A DNA stretch of 37,646 nt, taken from an uncultured Bacteroidota bacterium (GTDB lineage Bacteria > Bacteroidota > Bacteroidia > Bacteroidales > UBA12481). The position numbers and the translations under genes were made by a program. Of this stretch, positions 9,187-16,963 are shown one piece after another. Under the pieces are notes generated by a model that did not search any database, was not told the origin of the DNA, and saw nothing but the letters and a program-made list of their open reading frames with translations. The stretch lies in assembly GCA_903851365.1 (NCBI GenBank), contig CAINOB010000128.1, positions 1 to 37,646 on the forward strand, given 5' to 3'. Numbering within the stretch: the first letter of the stretch is position 1; every line of letters starts with the position of its first letter.

Positions 9187-9293
9187 GGGAAGGGCATCAT
9201 TTGTTTAACGTCTAATAACCTGGGACATTTGGAGGGATAAAGTTAAGACAGGTTCTGTAAATCCTGCTCAGAGAATTCTATCTGCCCTGCTTC

Positions 9294-9380
9294 CTATTCC
9301 TCATCACAATTGGCGCAGATTTCGGCTAACTCAATGACGTCCGATTGGCATTTCTGACACTCCATCAGGTGGTCAATCAT
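9294..9380 (-). pseudogene. 28-codon scrap with an HxxxCxxC motif (anti-sigma factor-like)
   Basis: The minus frame from the ATG at 9380 reads MIDHLMECQKCQSDVIELAE and continues to ICANCDEE and a stop. HLMECQKC fits the HxxxCxxC signature of zinc-binding anti-sigma (ZAS) domains, normally at the N-terminus of a longer membrane protein. The frame is open upstream to about 9440 without a better start. It is too short for a working anti-sigma factor, so a remnant is more likely than a gene; a small zinc protein cannot be excluded. The rest of 9187-9524 shows nothing else. Confidence 0.35.
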
Positions 9381-9524
9381 TGCTGACTCCGGAATTTCTA
9401 ACAAATTGACGCTGTAACAATTAGTCAAATGCACTAATTTTTAAGAAAAACAGCCGCTGAATATGAAAAGTGAACGCTAATAGCATGTTGTTGTGAAAAA
9501 CGACCGGGACTATGAGATGGTGCC

Positions 9525-10286
9525 TTATAGGTAAAGGCTTACCGGGCAGTGATCGGAGCCCATGATTTCGGGATGGATGGAGGCGCCTCTGAGAATGGGC
9601 ACCAGGGTTTGGCTGGCAAGGAAGTAATCGATCCGCCAACCCACATTTCGTTCGCGAGCACCCGGCTGATAGCTCCACCAGCTGTAACTCCCGGTTTTAT
9701 CGGGATAAAAATGCCGGAAAGTATCGACCAATCCACCGGCGGTGAATCGGTCCATCCCATCGATCTCTTCCTGCATGTAGCCTGCATTTTTGTTGTAGTT
9801 TTCCTTCGGCCGGGCCAGGTCAATGCTCTTATGCGCCACATTGAAATCGCCGCACACAATCACCGGTTTCAACCTATCCAGTTCCTTCAGGTATTGATAA
9901 AAGGCCTGATCCCAAATCCGGCGGTATCCCAGCCGGTTCAAAACGGCCCCCGAATTGGGGACATATACATCGACAAGAAAGTACGCGTCAAACTCAAGGG
10001 TAATGACTCGCCCCTCGGTATCATGCTCCGGCAAACCGATGCCGTACGACACACGCAGGGGGTGGGTACGGGTAAGAATCGCCGTGCCCGAATAGCCTTT
10101 CTTTTCGGCCGAATGTGCATATACCTGATATCCCGAAAGGGGCTCCAGGGCCTCAGCCACCTGGTCGGGTTGCGCTTTCGTCTCTTGTAAACACAGAATA
10201 TCCGGATCCAGCTGTTCAAGATGCTGAAAGAAATTCTTCTTGACTATGGCACGAATGCCATTAACGTTCCACGATATTAGCTTCAT
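9525..10286 (-). CDS. xth: Exodeoxyribonuclease III (AP endonuclease)
   Basis: I start at MKLISWNVNGIRA (ATG at 10286); an upstream extension to 10322 reads MPLGLILVACST and is not needed. This gives 253 residues, normal for ExoIII/ExoA. Catalytic motifs are in place: N7 in WNVNG, E35 in LQETKA, CGDFNVAH near residue 145-152 with the Asp/Asn pair, and GSDHCPV at the C-terminus with the catalytic His. The enzyme cleaves DNA 5' of abasic sites and removes 3' blocking groups in base excision repair. It is the only intact gene among the remnants at 8.4-10.8 kb and shows no sign of decay. Confidence 0.95.
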   Translation of the reverse strand: MKLISWNVNGIRAIVKKNFFQHLEQLDPDILCLQETKAQPDQVAEALEPLSGYQVYAHSAEKKGYSGTAILTRTHPLRVSYGIGLPEHDTEGRVITLEFDAYFLVDVYVPNSGAVLNRLGYRRIWDQAFYQYLKELDRLKPVIVCGDFNVAHKSIDLARPKENYNKNAGYMQEEIDGMDRFTAGGLVDTFRHFYPDKTGSYSWWSYQPGARERNVGWRIDYFLASQTLVPILRGASIHPEIMGSDHCPVSLYL

Positions 10287-10373
10287 TGTTGAGCAAGCTA
10301 CAAGAATTAAACCCAGTGGCAAAATATATGGATGAAATGTTTTCTATTAGTGAACTCATAATTTTTTTGTCCC

Positions 10374-10489
10374 ATGTTAAATATCATTACTCAAAAAACA
10401 CTGCTGGATTATTGCCATCGCTATCGTCTGGCAACAACCTGATAGTCTTTAACATCATGGGCAATCAATACCGCCTACTGGTCCTATGA
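10374..10489 (+). pseudogene. higB toxin gene relative with a deletion equivalent to 100 bp
   Basis: The ATG at 10374 opens MLNIITQKTLLDYCHRYRLATT, closely matching the start of the intact HigB at 24182. It then hits TGA. Out of frame it resumes NLIVFNIMGNQYRLLV, matching HigB residues about 55-70, and then ends. Aligned to the intact gene, the missing piece equals 24247-24346, exactly 100 bp and bounded by AAC on both sides. This fits slippage between short repeats. The upstream block TTTTCTATTAGTgAAC is also shared with the intact higB promoter region. No antitoxin remnant follows. Confidence 0.85.
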
Positions 10490-10539
10490 CATTGATTGTT
10501 TGTATGGAATCCCTGGTTGACAGCTCTTGCCCTTGATGG

Positions 10540-10737
10540 CTAAGATTTTGCATAATGAAGCGCAATTACGCCAATATCAAATGTCTTTGTTTCTATAAGA
10601 TTCAATTTGATGCTTTCAGCTATATCCTTAAATAATGGCATACCCTGGCCTAATAAAATTGGATTTACGAAAATCCAAAATTCATCAATAAGTCCTCTCT
10701 TTAAAAGTGATTTTGAAGCAGATGGCCAATCCTGAAA
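10540..10737 (-). pseudogene. 3' fragment of a RibD/dihydrofolate-reductase-like gene
   Basis: The minus strand encodes about 65 residues ending at TAG (10540-10542), including PSASKSLLKRGLIDEFWIFV followed by NPILLGQGMPLF. These are the conserved C-terminal motifs of RibD C-terminal-domain reductases (YyaP/YwjB type). The N-terminal 110 or so residues, with the nucleotide-binding part, are absent. The reading frame breaks off near 10737, about 85 bases from the pirin start. The rest of 10287-10820 contains only the higB relative and the pirin promoter. Confidence 0.75.
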
Positions 10738-10786
10738 TTACAATCCTTCTTCCGATAACTAATACCACTCACCCTTTGAACTATCG

Positions 10787-10794
10787 TAAATTTG
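10787..10794 (+). promoter_or_regulatory. -7 promoter box for the pirin gene
   Basis: TAAATTTG matches TAnnTTTG and lies 26 bases before the ATG at 10821. No convincing -33 element was seen. Confidence 0.55.
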
Positions 10795-10820
10795 TCTCAT
10801 CAATATGAAAACAACAAATT

Positions 10821-11540
10821 ATGGCAACTACACTTCTTCATAAATCGAAAAGCCGAGGTGATGCTAACCATGGCTGGCTCCACAGCCGTCATACCTTCAG
10901 CTTTGCCAACTACTACAACCCCGAACGGATTCACTTTGGCGCCCTGAGAGTTTTAAACGATGATTATGTAGCCGAAGGAATGGGTTTCGGAACTCATCCG
11001 CATGACAATATGGAAATTATCTCCATTCCACTTGAAGGCGACCTGGAACACAGAGACAGCATGGGAAATGTTTCGGTTATCAGGAATGGCGACATCCAGG
11101 TCATGAGCGCAGGCACTGGGATTACACACAGCGAATACAACAAGAATAAGGACAAGCCGGTGAAATTCCTGCAGATATGGGTATTCCCGAACAAGAAAAA
11201 TGTTACGCCCCGCTACGATCAGATAACGCTCGATCCCTCACGGCGCCGCAATGAATTTCAGCAGATTGTTTCGCCTGCTGTAGAGGATGAGGGTGTTTGG
11301 ATACACCAGGACTCCTGGTTTCATCTGGGCACTTTCGACAAGGGATTTTCAGCGGAATATTCTTTGAAGAAAAACGGGAACGGGGTTTACGCTTTCATGA
11401 TCAAAGGCGATGCAACCATTGCTGGGATATCATTGAATGAGCGCGACGGATTAGGGATTTCGGACATGGATAAATTTACCGTTGAAGCCGGATCAGCTGA
11501 TGCCGAAATATTACTGATGGAAGTGCCTATGAAGTGGTGA
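10821..11540 (+). CDS. Pirin family protein (YhhW-like cupin)
   Basis: A 239-residue bicupin, the usual length for YhhW-type pirins. The metal site is visible: H59 and H61 in GTHPHDNMEI, then H103 and E105 in GITHSEYN. The motif GWLHSRHTFSFANYYNPERI near residues 18-37 is characteristic. Members are cytosolic; some dioxygenate quercetin, but the natural substrate in Bacteroidetes is unknown. It is a single-gene unit with its own promoter box, and it converges with the minus-strand gene ending at 11550, leaving only 9 bases between stops. Confidence 0.93.
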   Translation: MATTLLHKSKSRGDANHGWLHSRHTFSFANYYNPERIHFGALRVLNDDYVAEGMGFGTHPHDNMEIISIPLEGDLEHRDSMGNVSVIRNGDIQVMSAGTGITHSEYNKNKDKPVKFLQIWVFPNKKNVTPRYDQITLDPSRRRNEFQQIVSPAVEDEGVWIHQDSWFHLGTFDKGFSAEYSLKKNGNGVYAFMIKGDATIAGISLNERDGLGISDMDKFTVEAGSADAEILLMEVPMKW

Positions 11541-11549
11541 ACAGGGGTA

Positions 11550-12023
11550 TTATTTTATTTTATTTAACTCAGCTTCATAATCATACTGCAAATCCTCATG
11601 TAAAGATTTTATTGTTTTTTTGATCGATTCTATCTGACGATTGTAGATATGAGTAAGCACCGGATAGTTATTAATTGATGGGCGCATTTTTTTAAGTTCG
11701 CTGCAAAAACAAAGCAATAATTCTACCTCAGTTTCTTTTTTCTTTGAATATTGGATATGCTTTTTTATTGTAGCCAATATTTTACGTACACTTTTTTTGA
11801 TAAAATAATTATTCCGCTTATTTATCTGTTTAAATAGTTCCCCAATTTCTCTTTTTACACTTTCTACATAAGCCTGTTCATCGGAAGCTTCATATAACAG
11901 GTAGGTCAATAATTCCTTATTCTCCTTTTTGAACTTTGCCAGATGCAAACAAAGTTCTAAAAGTTCACCTTTTGAACGATTGCTCAATTCTAATTTGACT
12001 TCTTTTATGGAGGCTGCTTTCAC
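11550..12023 (-). CDS. Hypothetical 157-aa helical protein downstream of the GH76 gene
   Basis: I do not recognise the family. The protein is almost wholly alpha-helical, lysine- and glutamate-rich, with no signal peptide or membrane segment. The core reads ELLTYLLYEASDEQAY, followed by a basic stretch with FIKKSVRKILATIKKHIQY. The start codon is GTG (12021-12023), 10 bases after the GH76 stop, so it is likely transcribed with that gene. Its codons are more AT-rich than those of the upstream hydrolases, hinting at a different origin. A shortened relative with the same GTG start lies at 8439-8573, also directly 3' of a hydrolase gene. The repeated context suggests a small mobile or readily duplicated gene; its function is unknown. 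Confidence 0.75.
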   Translation of the reverse strand: MKAASIKEVKLELSNRSKGELLELCLHLAKFKKENKELLTYLLYEASDEQAYVESVKREIGELFKQINKRNNYFIKKSVRKILATIKKHIQYSKKKETEVELLLCFCSELKKMRPSINNYPVLTHIYNRQIESIKKTIKSLHEDLQYDYEAELNKIK

Positions 12024-12033
12024 AGATGAATTT

Positions 12034-13233
12034 TTAATGTTGTTTCAGTACACACATAGCTTCCATCAGCATGCAGCCCGACAACATGGGGGTCAGACCA
12101 ACTTTGGCCGTATCAGCCGGAGCTTTCCACCAGTCGCCGCCATAGAGCATGGTTTTCGGATTCAGGCCATTTTCGACTAAAACCGTTGCGCAACGGGTGA
12201 TATATTGGTGGAACTTTTCGCGCATCGCACGATCCAATGCGGGTTCATTTATCAGTTTTACAAAGTACCTGAAAAAGATTCCGTTGAACAGGCCGCCATC
12301 ACCGCCGATTGAGTTGCGCAGAACCCCATTGTTATCTGACAGATGATCAATCACATAATTGGATGCGAGTACCGCATCAGCCAGATAATCCTTGTTTCCG
12401 GTTATTTTGTACAGTTCATGGGCGGCCCCGATAAACGTGCCCTGATTATACGTGTACACAGCCCGGCCGATACCACCTCTGGAATTCATGTTGTCATAAA
12501 CCTTCCCTTCAGCCGGATCATACAGATTATTCCGCAGCCAGCTGTAAATTTTAATGGCTTCATCCTGATAAGCTTGTTTGGATTTCGATCCTCGATCTGC
12601 CGCAAGGTCATAAAGCGAAAAGATTCTCGCTGCAATGATGGCGGCAGGCCCGTTGGAGCATGCATTTTTTGATTTGGAGACATCAACTTTCCAGGTAATC
12701 CCCCCGAACCAGGGAGCCTCATTTTCAGGCCCCCAGGTGGGCCAGATATAATCGTTATACAACTGTTTTGCCTTGGTAAAATATTTCTCCAGATGAGAGG
12801 ATTCGAACATCCGCAATTGGGCCAACACAATCCATTCCATATCATCAACATACACATTCCACCAGGGATCTTCAGGCTTTCCTGAATTATATCTGGGGGC
12901 ACCCACCCACCATAATGGATAAAAATCGAGATAATAAGGATCCGAAGTCCGCAGGTAGGCATCAACCATCACATCCATGGCATGTGCCTGAGGCCAGTAA
13001 TGGTAGGTGACCATATTGGATAAATCACTGCCGTAATTGAAGTAATAACGGTCAGGGTACCCTTGAAAGCTTGCTCCCCAGAAATGAGTGATCAGGGCCC
13101 GGCTCATACCCTCTGCCGTTTTTTCCCAGTGAACCTGAGCTTTAACAGCAATCGGCATTATGGACAATAAAAAACACAGGAATATCTTTACTGGTCTTCC
13201 GGCCATGCGGGGTTTATGTGTTAATAGGTTCAT
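12034..13233 (-). CDS. GH76 family glycoside hydrolase (alpha-1,6-mannanase-like), secreted
   Basis: 399 residues with a signal peptide (hydrophobic core KIFLCFLLSIMPIAVKAQ). Start may be Met1 or Met10. The catalytic Asp pair of GH76 is visible as D130-D131 in NVYVDDMEW. Other family motifs are NACSNGPAAIIAARIF near 193-208 and YTYNQGTFIGAAHELY near 262-277. The fold is an (alpha/alpha)6 barrel. Characterised members cut alpha-1,6-mannan backbones by retention. Its ATG overlaps the stop of the GH106-like gene (ATGA at 13230-13233), so the two are translationally coupled. Product is probably periplasmic or surface-associated. Confidence 0.88.
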   Translation of the reverse strand: MNLLTHKPRMAGRPVKIFLCFLLSIMPIAVKAQVHWEKTAEGMSRALITHFWGASFQGYPDRYYFNYGSDLSNMVTYHYWPQAHAMDVMVDAYLRTSDPYYLDFYPLWWVGAPRYNSGKPEDPWWNVYVDDMEWIVLAQLRMFESSHLEKYFTKAKQLYNDYIWPTWGPENEAPWFGGITWKVDVSKSKNACSNGPAAIIAARIFSLYDLAADRGSKSKQAYQDEAIKIYSWLRNNLYDPAEGKVYDNMNSRGGIGRAVYTYNQGTFIGAAHELYKITGNKDYLADAVLASNYVIDHLSDNNGVLRNSIGGDGGLFNGIFFRYFVKLINEPALDRAMREKFHQYITRCATVLVENGLNPKTMLYGGDWWKAPADTAKVGLTPMLSGCMLMEAMCVLKQH

Positions 13234-16200
13234 TGAACAGTGAGGATTACCGGTCCCAGCAAACCGCTCTCCCTCAGGGCTTCAACTTTAGACGGACCTT
13301 TGAATGTCCATGTCTTGCGCTGATTTTCAGGTTGTCCTGCATCGAATACCATCCGGTTAAACCAGGTACTCGTCACCTCCACCGTTATCGTGTTGATTCC
13401 TGGTTTAACAGCTTCCGAAAGATCAACCCTGTAGGGTGGGGTCCATAAGGTCTGTATCGGTTTACCATTGACTGATACACTTGCAATCATTTCAACTCTC
13501 CCAAGATCAAGGATAAACCGATGGTTGTTTTTTAACTCTCCGGCATCAAATGTTGTCGTATAAATGGCAGAACCCGAGAATGCTTTTGCTTCCTGATTCA
13601 TATCAAGGTCTTTCCAGGCTTTTAACTCATTCACGAGAATTGATGAAGGTGCTCCCCATCCGGAAGGAAAAGCCAGAGTCCAGGGGCTTTTAAATCCAAT
13701 GGTTTTAACAGGCTTTTGATTCGCTCCGGATTGAATGGCCATGGTTCCATTTTTCCTGAAAACTATAAAACAGGAGCCCGCTCTGGGCAGATCAAAATTT
13801 ACGGTAATCCGGCCTCTTTCCTGCTTAACAACGTTTGCGGGTTCAATTGCTCCGCTTACCGGATCCCATATTTCAGGAATCCCGCTGGCATGAAAGCTGA
13901 GATTGCCCTGAAAACCGGTGCCAAAAGGAGCAGAGACATAATACCAATCGGCTCCGTCTACCTGGCGGTGGAGCCACAAAGCATTATCGCCAATAACATC
14001 TGGAGTTAAATTGAGCTGCGATAAAGCCTCTGCGATAGTGATGCCGGCCAGCACTTTCCCTTTTTCGATGGTGTGGATTTTTTCTTGGCTTTTTCCCCAT
14101 ATTTCATTCACCATCCTGTCAAACCGTTGCTGTGCATCAACGCCTCCCATCAGGGTAGCTATCTGTTGTGGAGGATTGCCGATCAATGTCGCACCCTGCT
14201 TAACCAATTTGAGCAGCTTTTCGAGAGTCTCCGGTAACATCCGCTCGTTGTCGGGCAACCAGATTAACCGGTAGCTGAGCCCTTCAGGAGTAACAATATT
14301 TCCATCGGCAACGGATAAACGGTTCAGTAATACATCAGGATTGCAATAGTCGTATTTATAGCCTTTTGGGAAAGGTGCTTCCTGGTCGGGTTTGTGGTTG
14401 ATTTCGTCGCCCAGATACCAAAGCACATCTGAAACCGATTTGCCGCGTTCAAAAAGATAGTTCAAACGAGCCAGGTAAGTGGTGAATTCAGGCATATTCT
14501 TCCACCAGGTCTGTCCACGCAGAAAGGGTGTGCCGATTCCGGCTTCTCCAAAGGAAGCGCCTGGTGGCAGCGCATCAGTACGTGGATTATGGGTATAGGT
14601 ATGAAACACCAGATGTGTTACCCCTTCAATGAAATTCAGGTTGGCCACTTCCTTCAGCATGCTCAGATGTTCATCCCAGGTAAGATTGAACGATGTGAAT
14701 GCCTCGGCCGAAATACGGGGCTTCCCGTATAATCGTGCTGCTGAAGCAGTGGGTTTGATGGGTTTAAAATTGAGTGCGCCAACATAAGAATCGGAATACG
14801 GATGCCAAAATTCGCACATCGGCACATCAGCATATTTGTAATACTCCATGATATCTGCCGGAAAAACATCACCGGCTGAGGTTTCATACTGGATATTCAG
14901 CCCATTTTCCTTCGCCAACCCCGACATAGTCCGATAAAACCGGTTGACTAACAAATCGCCGATGACATACCGCCAGTCGCGCAAAAACCGGCTGGTGGTT
15001 TCCTGATTGTCAATAACATATCCAAAAACAGCCGGAAGGAATTTTCGTAATTGATATCCTGTAATATTACCAAACTCAGATTCCATTTTATTGGTCCAGG
15101 TCTGTGTATAACATTCCCAGCTATCCATCAGCATTCCGTTTAACAGTCCGCCACTTAACGGACCTTTGTTCAACCGGCCAATATAACCTGCAAAATGAGC
15201 CTTGGGTCCCTCTTCTGAAAGCTTATCGCATTCCCAACCGGTTCCTTCGGCAGGTGCAGGTCCGTTTTTGCGCCCGACATTTACGTGGCCAATACGAAGG
15301 ATCGTCCAATGGCCTGCAGGAGCCTGCCAATTCAGTTTTCCTTCTTTATTCATAAAAGAGGATATATCAAGTACATCTTCTGATCTGATAAATGCTTCAG
15401 CCGATTGTTTTGGATGCTCACTCTGGCGGACGATGCTTCGTAAGGTCCAGGCAGCTTCAGACTCCCAGTTGTTTTTGCGGGCAGCCGACAGTAGCCGAAG
15501 CGAGAAAAGATTCATATTGTGCTGATTAACAATCTCGATTCGATAAGTGCTGACCCCTTCAGATTCATCGCAAGCCAAAGAAATCGGATCATCAGATTGC
15601 CAGGCTGCCATGGGCATCGGGGTATTCAGAATTTCCCGGGTGGCTCCTTCAGGGAGGATGGCCAATACTTTAACCTGAACCCCAGGGGCAAAATTCCAGG
15701 CATGGTTGAACCGCTGAACATCAGAAAATTCGATGGTACGGATGACCACAGGCTTCGAAAAAGTCACTTCCACCCAATGGGGATTCTTTTGAGAAGCCGG
15801 CGTCAACCTGAAATTGCCAAGGGAGTCACCGGACAGAAATTCTTTCCAGGGCAGGGAGGTATCGCTTTTTACAGATTGTGGCTTCAGAATCCCTCCATCA
15901 TCGCCCTTTGGTACAGGAAATGCCAGCACCGCAATATCTTTATAATCCCTCCAATCTTCCTTACTGGGTTGGGGGATCTTAAGGACCTGATTTATCTGAC
16001 CGCTGCCAACTTCAGTCCGGCTCCAGACCAGGTTGCGCATGGCATTGGAGGGCTCAATCCAGGGTCCGCCAGACATCGCCCAACCCGGGCAATTTTGCAT
16101 GGTAAAGCGTAACCCTAAACGGCGGCATTCCTCAGCTGTATGTTTTACTGCATCATCCCAAAGCGGACTCAGGCAGGCAATCTGAGGCTCGACACCCGGC

Positions 16201-16511
16201 CATGGGCCACCTGTTTGTCCGTGGAATAGCTGGATGCCTGAAATACCGGCTTTTGCAATTGCCTCCAGGTCGGCAGTAATTCCTGCTTTTGAAACGTTTC
16301 CGCCAATGAAATGAAACCAGGTCTCCGGATGGTAAACTTTTGGAGGATTTTTAAATAATTCCGTATCCTGATTTCCAAACGCACGATTAAGCTCAGAGCT
16401 TGATGGAACAACAGGTGTTTGTGCCATCGATAGGTGGCCAGAAAATATCAAGGGGAATTGTACCAACAAAAAGACAGCAAGATTTTTATGCTGTCTGAAT
16501 ATTTTGAACAT
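13230..16511 (-). CDS. GH106-like alpha-L-rhamnosidase family protein, secreted
   Basis: A 1093-residue exported enzyme with a signal peptide ending near ...SGHLSMAQ. The N-terminal motif WFHFIGGNVSKAGITADLEA followed by KAGISGIQLFHG, and RFTMQNCPGWAMSGGPWI near residues 155-172, are hallmarks of the GH106-type family. A carbohydrate-binding beta-sandwich is inserted near 240-350. The barrel continues past residue 700, and a C-terminal sandwich contains FILDLGRVEMIASVSVNGKP. Known GH106 enzymes release L-rhamnose from pectic side chains; substrate here is inferred only. It heads a coupled pair with GH76. No SusC/SusD genes are nearby, which is unusual for such enzymes. Confidence 0.85.
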   Translation of the reverse strand: MFKIFRQHKNLAVFLLVQFPLIFSGHLSMAQTPVVPSSSELNRAFGNQDTELFKNPPKVYHPETWFHFIGGNVSKAGITADLEAIAKAGISGIQLFHGQTGGPWPGVEPQIACLSPLWDDAVKHTAEECRRLGLRFTMQNCPGWAMSGGPWIEPSNAMRNLVWSRTEVGSGQINQVLKIPQPSKEDWRDYKDIAVLAFPVPKGDDGGILKPQSVKSDTSLPWKEFLSGDSLGNFRLTPASQKNPHWVEVTFSKPVVIRTIEFSDVQRFNHAWNFAPGVQVKVLAILPEGATREILNTPMPMAAWQSDDPISLACDESEGVSTYRIEIVNQHNMNLFSLRLLSAARKNNWESEAAWTLRSIVRQSEHPKQSAEAFIRSEDVLDISSFMNKEGKLNWQAPAGHWTILRIGHVNVGRKNGPAPAEGTGWECDKLSEEGPKAHFAGYIGRLNKGPLSGGLLNGMLMDSWECYTQTWTNKMESEFGNITGYQLRKFLPAVFGYVIDNQETTSRFLRDWRYVIGDLLVNRFYRTMSGLAKENGLNIQYETSAGDVFPADIMEYYKYADVPMCEFWHPYSDSYVGALNFKPIKPTASAARLYGKPRISAEAFTSFNLTWDEHLSMLKEVANLNFIEGVTHLVFHTYTHNPRTDALPPGASFGEAGIGTPFLRGQTWWKNMPEFTTYLARLNYLFERGKSVSDVLWYLGDEINHKPDQEAPFPKGYKYDYCNPDVLLNRLSVADGNIVTPEGLSYRLIWLPDNERMLPETLEKLLKLVKQGATLIGNPPQQIATLMGGVDAQQRFDRMVNEIWGKSQEKIHTIEKGKVLAGITIAEALSQLNLTPDVIGDNALWLHRQVDGADWYYVSAPFGTGFQGNLSFHASGIPEIWDPVSGAIEPANVVKQERGRITVNFDLPRAGSCFIVFRKNGTMAIQSGANQKPVKTIGFKSPWTLAFPSGWGAPSSILVNELKAWKDLDMNQEAKAFSGSAIYTTTFDAGELKNNHRFILDLGRVEMIASVSVNGKPIQTLWTPPYRVDLSEAVKPGINTITVEVTSTWFNRMVFDAGQPENQRKTWTFKGPSKVEALRESGLLGPVILTVQ

Positions 16512-16523
16512 AAAAATTTATTT

Positions 16524-16874
16524 CTAGTCACGTAAAATCTTTTCCATTGCCCTGCCTTTGGCCAGTTCGTCTACTAACTTATCCAGGTAACGGATCTGCT
16601 GCATGAGTTTGTCCTCGATCTCCTCCACGCGATAGCCACAAATGACCCCTGTGATTTTCGACGCATTGGGGTTTATTTTGGGAGCCTGTGCAAAAAAAAC
16701 TTCGAGGTTAACCTTGTCTTCGATTTGCTGTTTCAGAGTGTGTTCATCATAGCTGGTTAGCCAGTAAATGATGGTATCGACCTCAGCTTTGGTGCGTCCT
16801 TTTTTCTCTGCCTTTTGAATGTATAGGGGATAGACGCCTGCAAAAGAGATCTTGAAAATCCGGGTATTGTCCAT
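16524..16874 (-). CDS. DUF2200 family protein
   Basis: 116 residues, full family length. The N-terminal motif [20 protein letters not shown], the WLTSYDE segment near residues 48-54 and [20 protein letters not shown] near 75-94 are those of DUF2200. The family is found in many bacteria and has no established function. It is cytosolic, with no signal peptide. It ends 12 bases before the GH106-like start, so transcription may continue into that operon, though the products seem unrelated. Upstream it diverges from the histidine kinase gene. Confidence 0.85.
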   Translation of the reverse strand: MDNTRIFKISFAGVYPLYIQKAEKKGRTKAEVDTIIYWLTSYDEHTLKQQIEDKVNLEVFFAQAPKINPNASKITGVICGYRVEEIEDKLMQQIRYLDKLVDELAKGRAMEKILRD

Positions 16875-16924
16875 CTTATCAAATGTTATGTATCAAACTT
16901 AAATAAATTAACGGGAAATCCTTT

Positions 16925-16932
16925 TAATTTTG
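16925..16932 (+). promoter_or_regulatory. -7 promoter box for the histidine kinase gene
   Basis: TAATTTTG matches TAnnTTTG, 31 bases upstream of the ATG at 16964. An in-frame TAG lies 24 bases before that ATG, so the frame cannot extend further. Confidence 0.5.
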
Positions 16933-16963
16933 ATCCAACTAGCCAATTGAACCGGGACCGCCT

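Noticed and set aside
9382-9398. CTCCGGAATTTCTA shared with 2171-2184
   Set aside because: A 14-base match in AT-balanced spacer is expected by chance at this window size.
9549-10190. Plus-strand open frame of 213 codons
   Set aside because: Antisense shadow of exonuclease III, which has all its catalytic motifs.
15519-16112. Plus-strand open frame of 197 codons
   Set aside because: Antisense to the GH106-like gene; no recognisable features.
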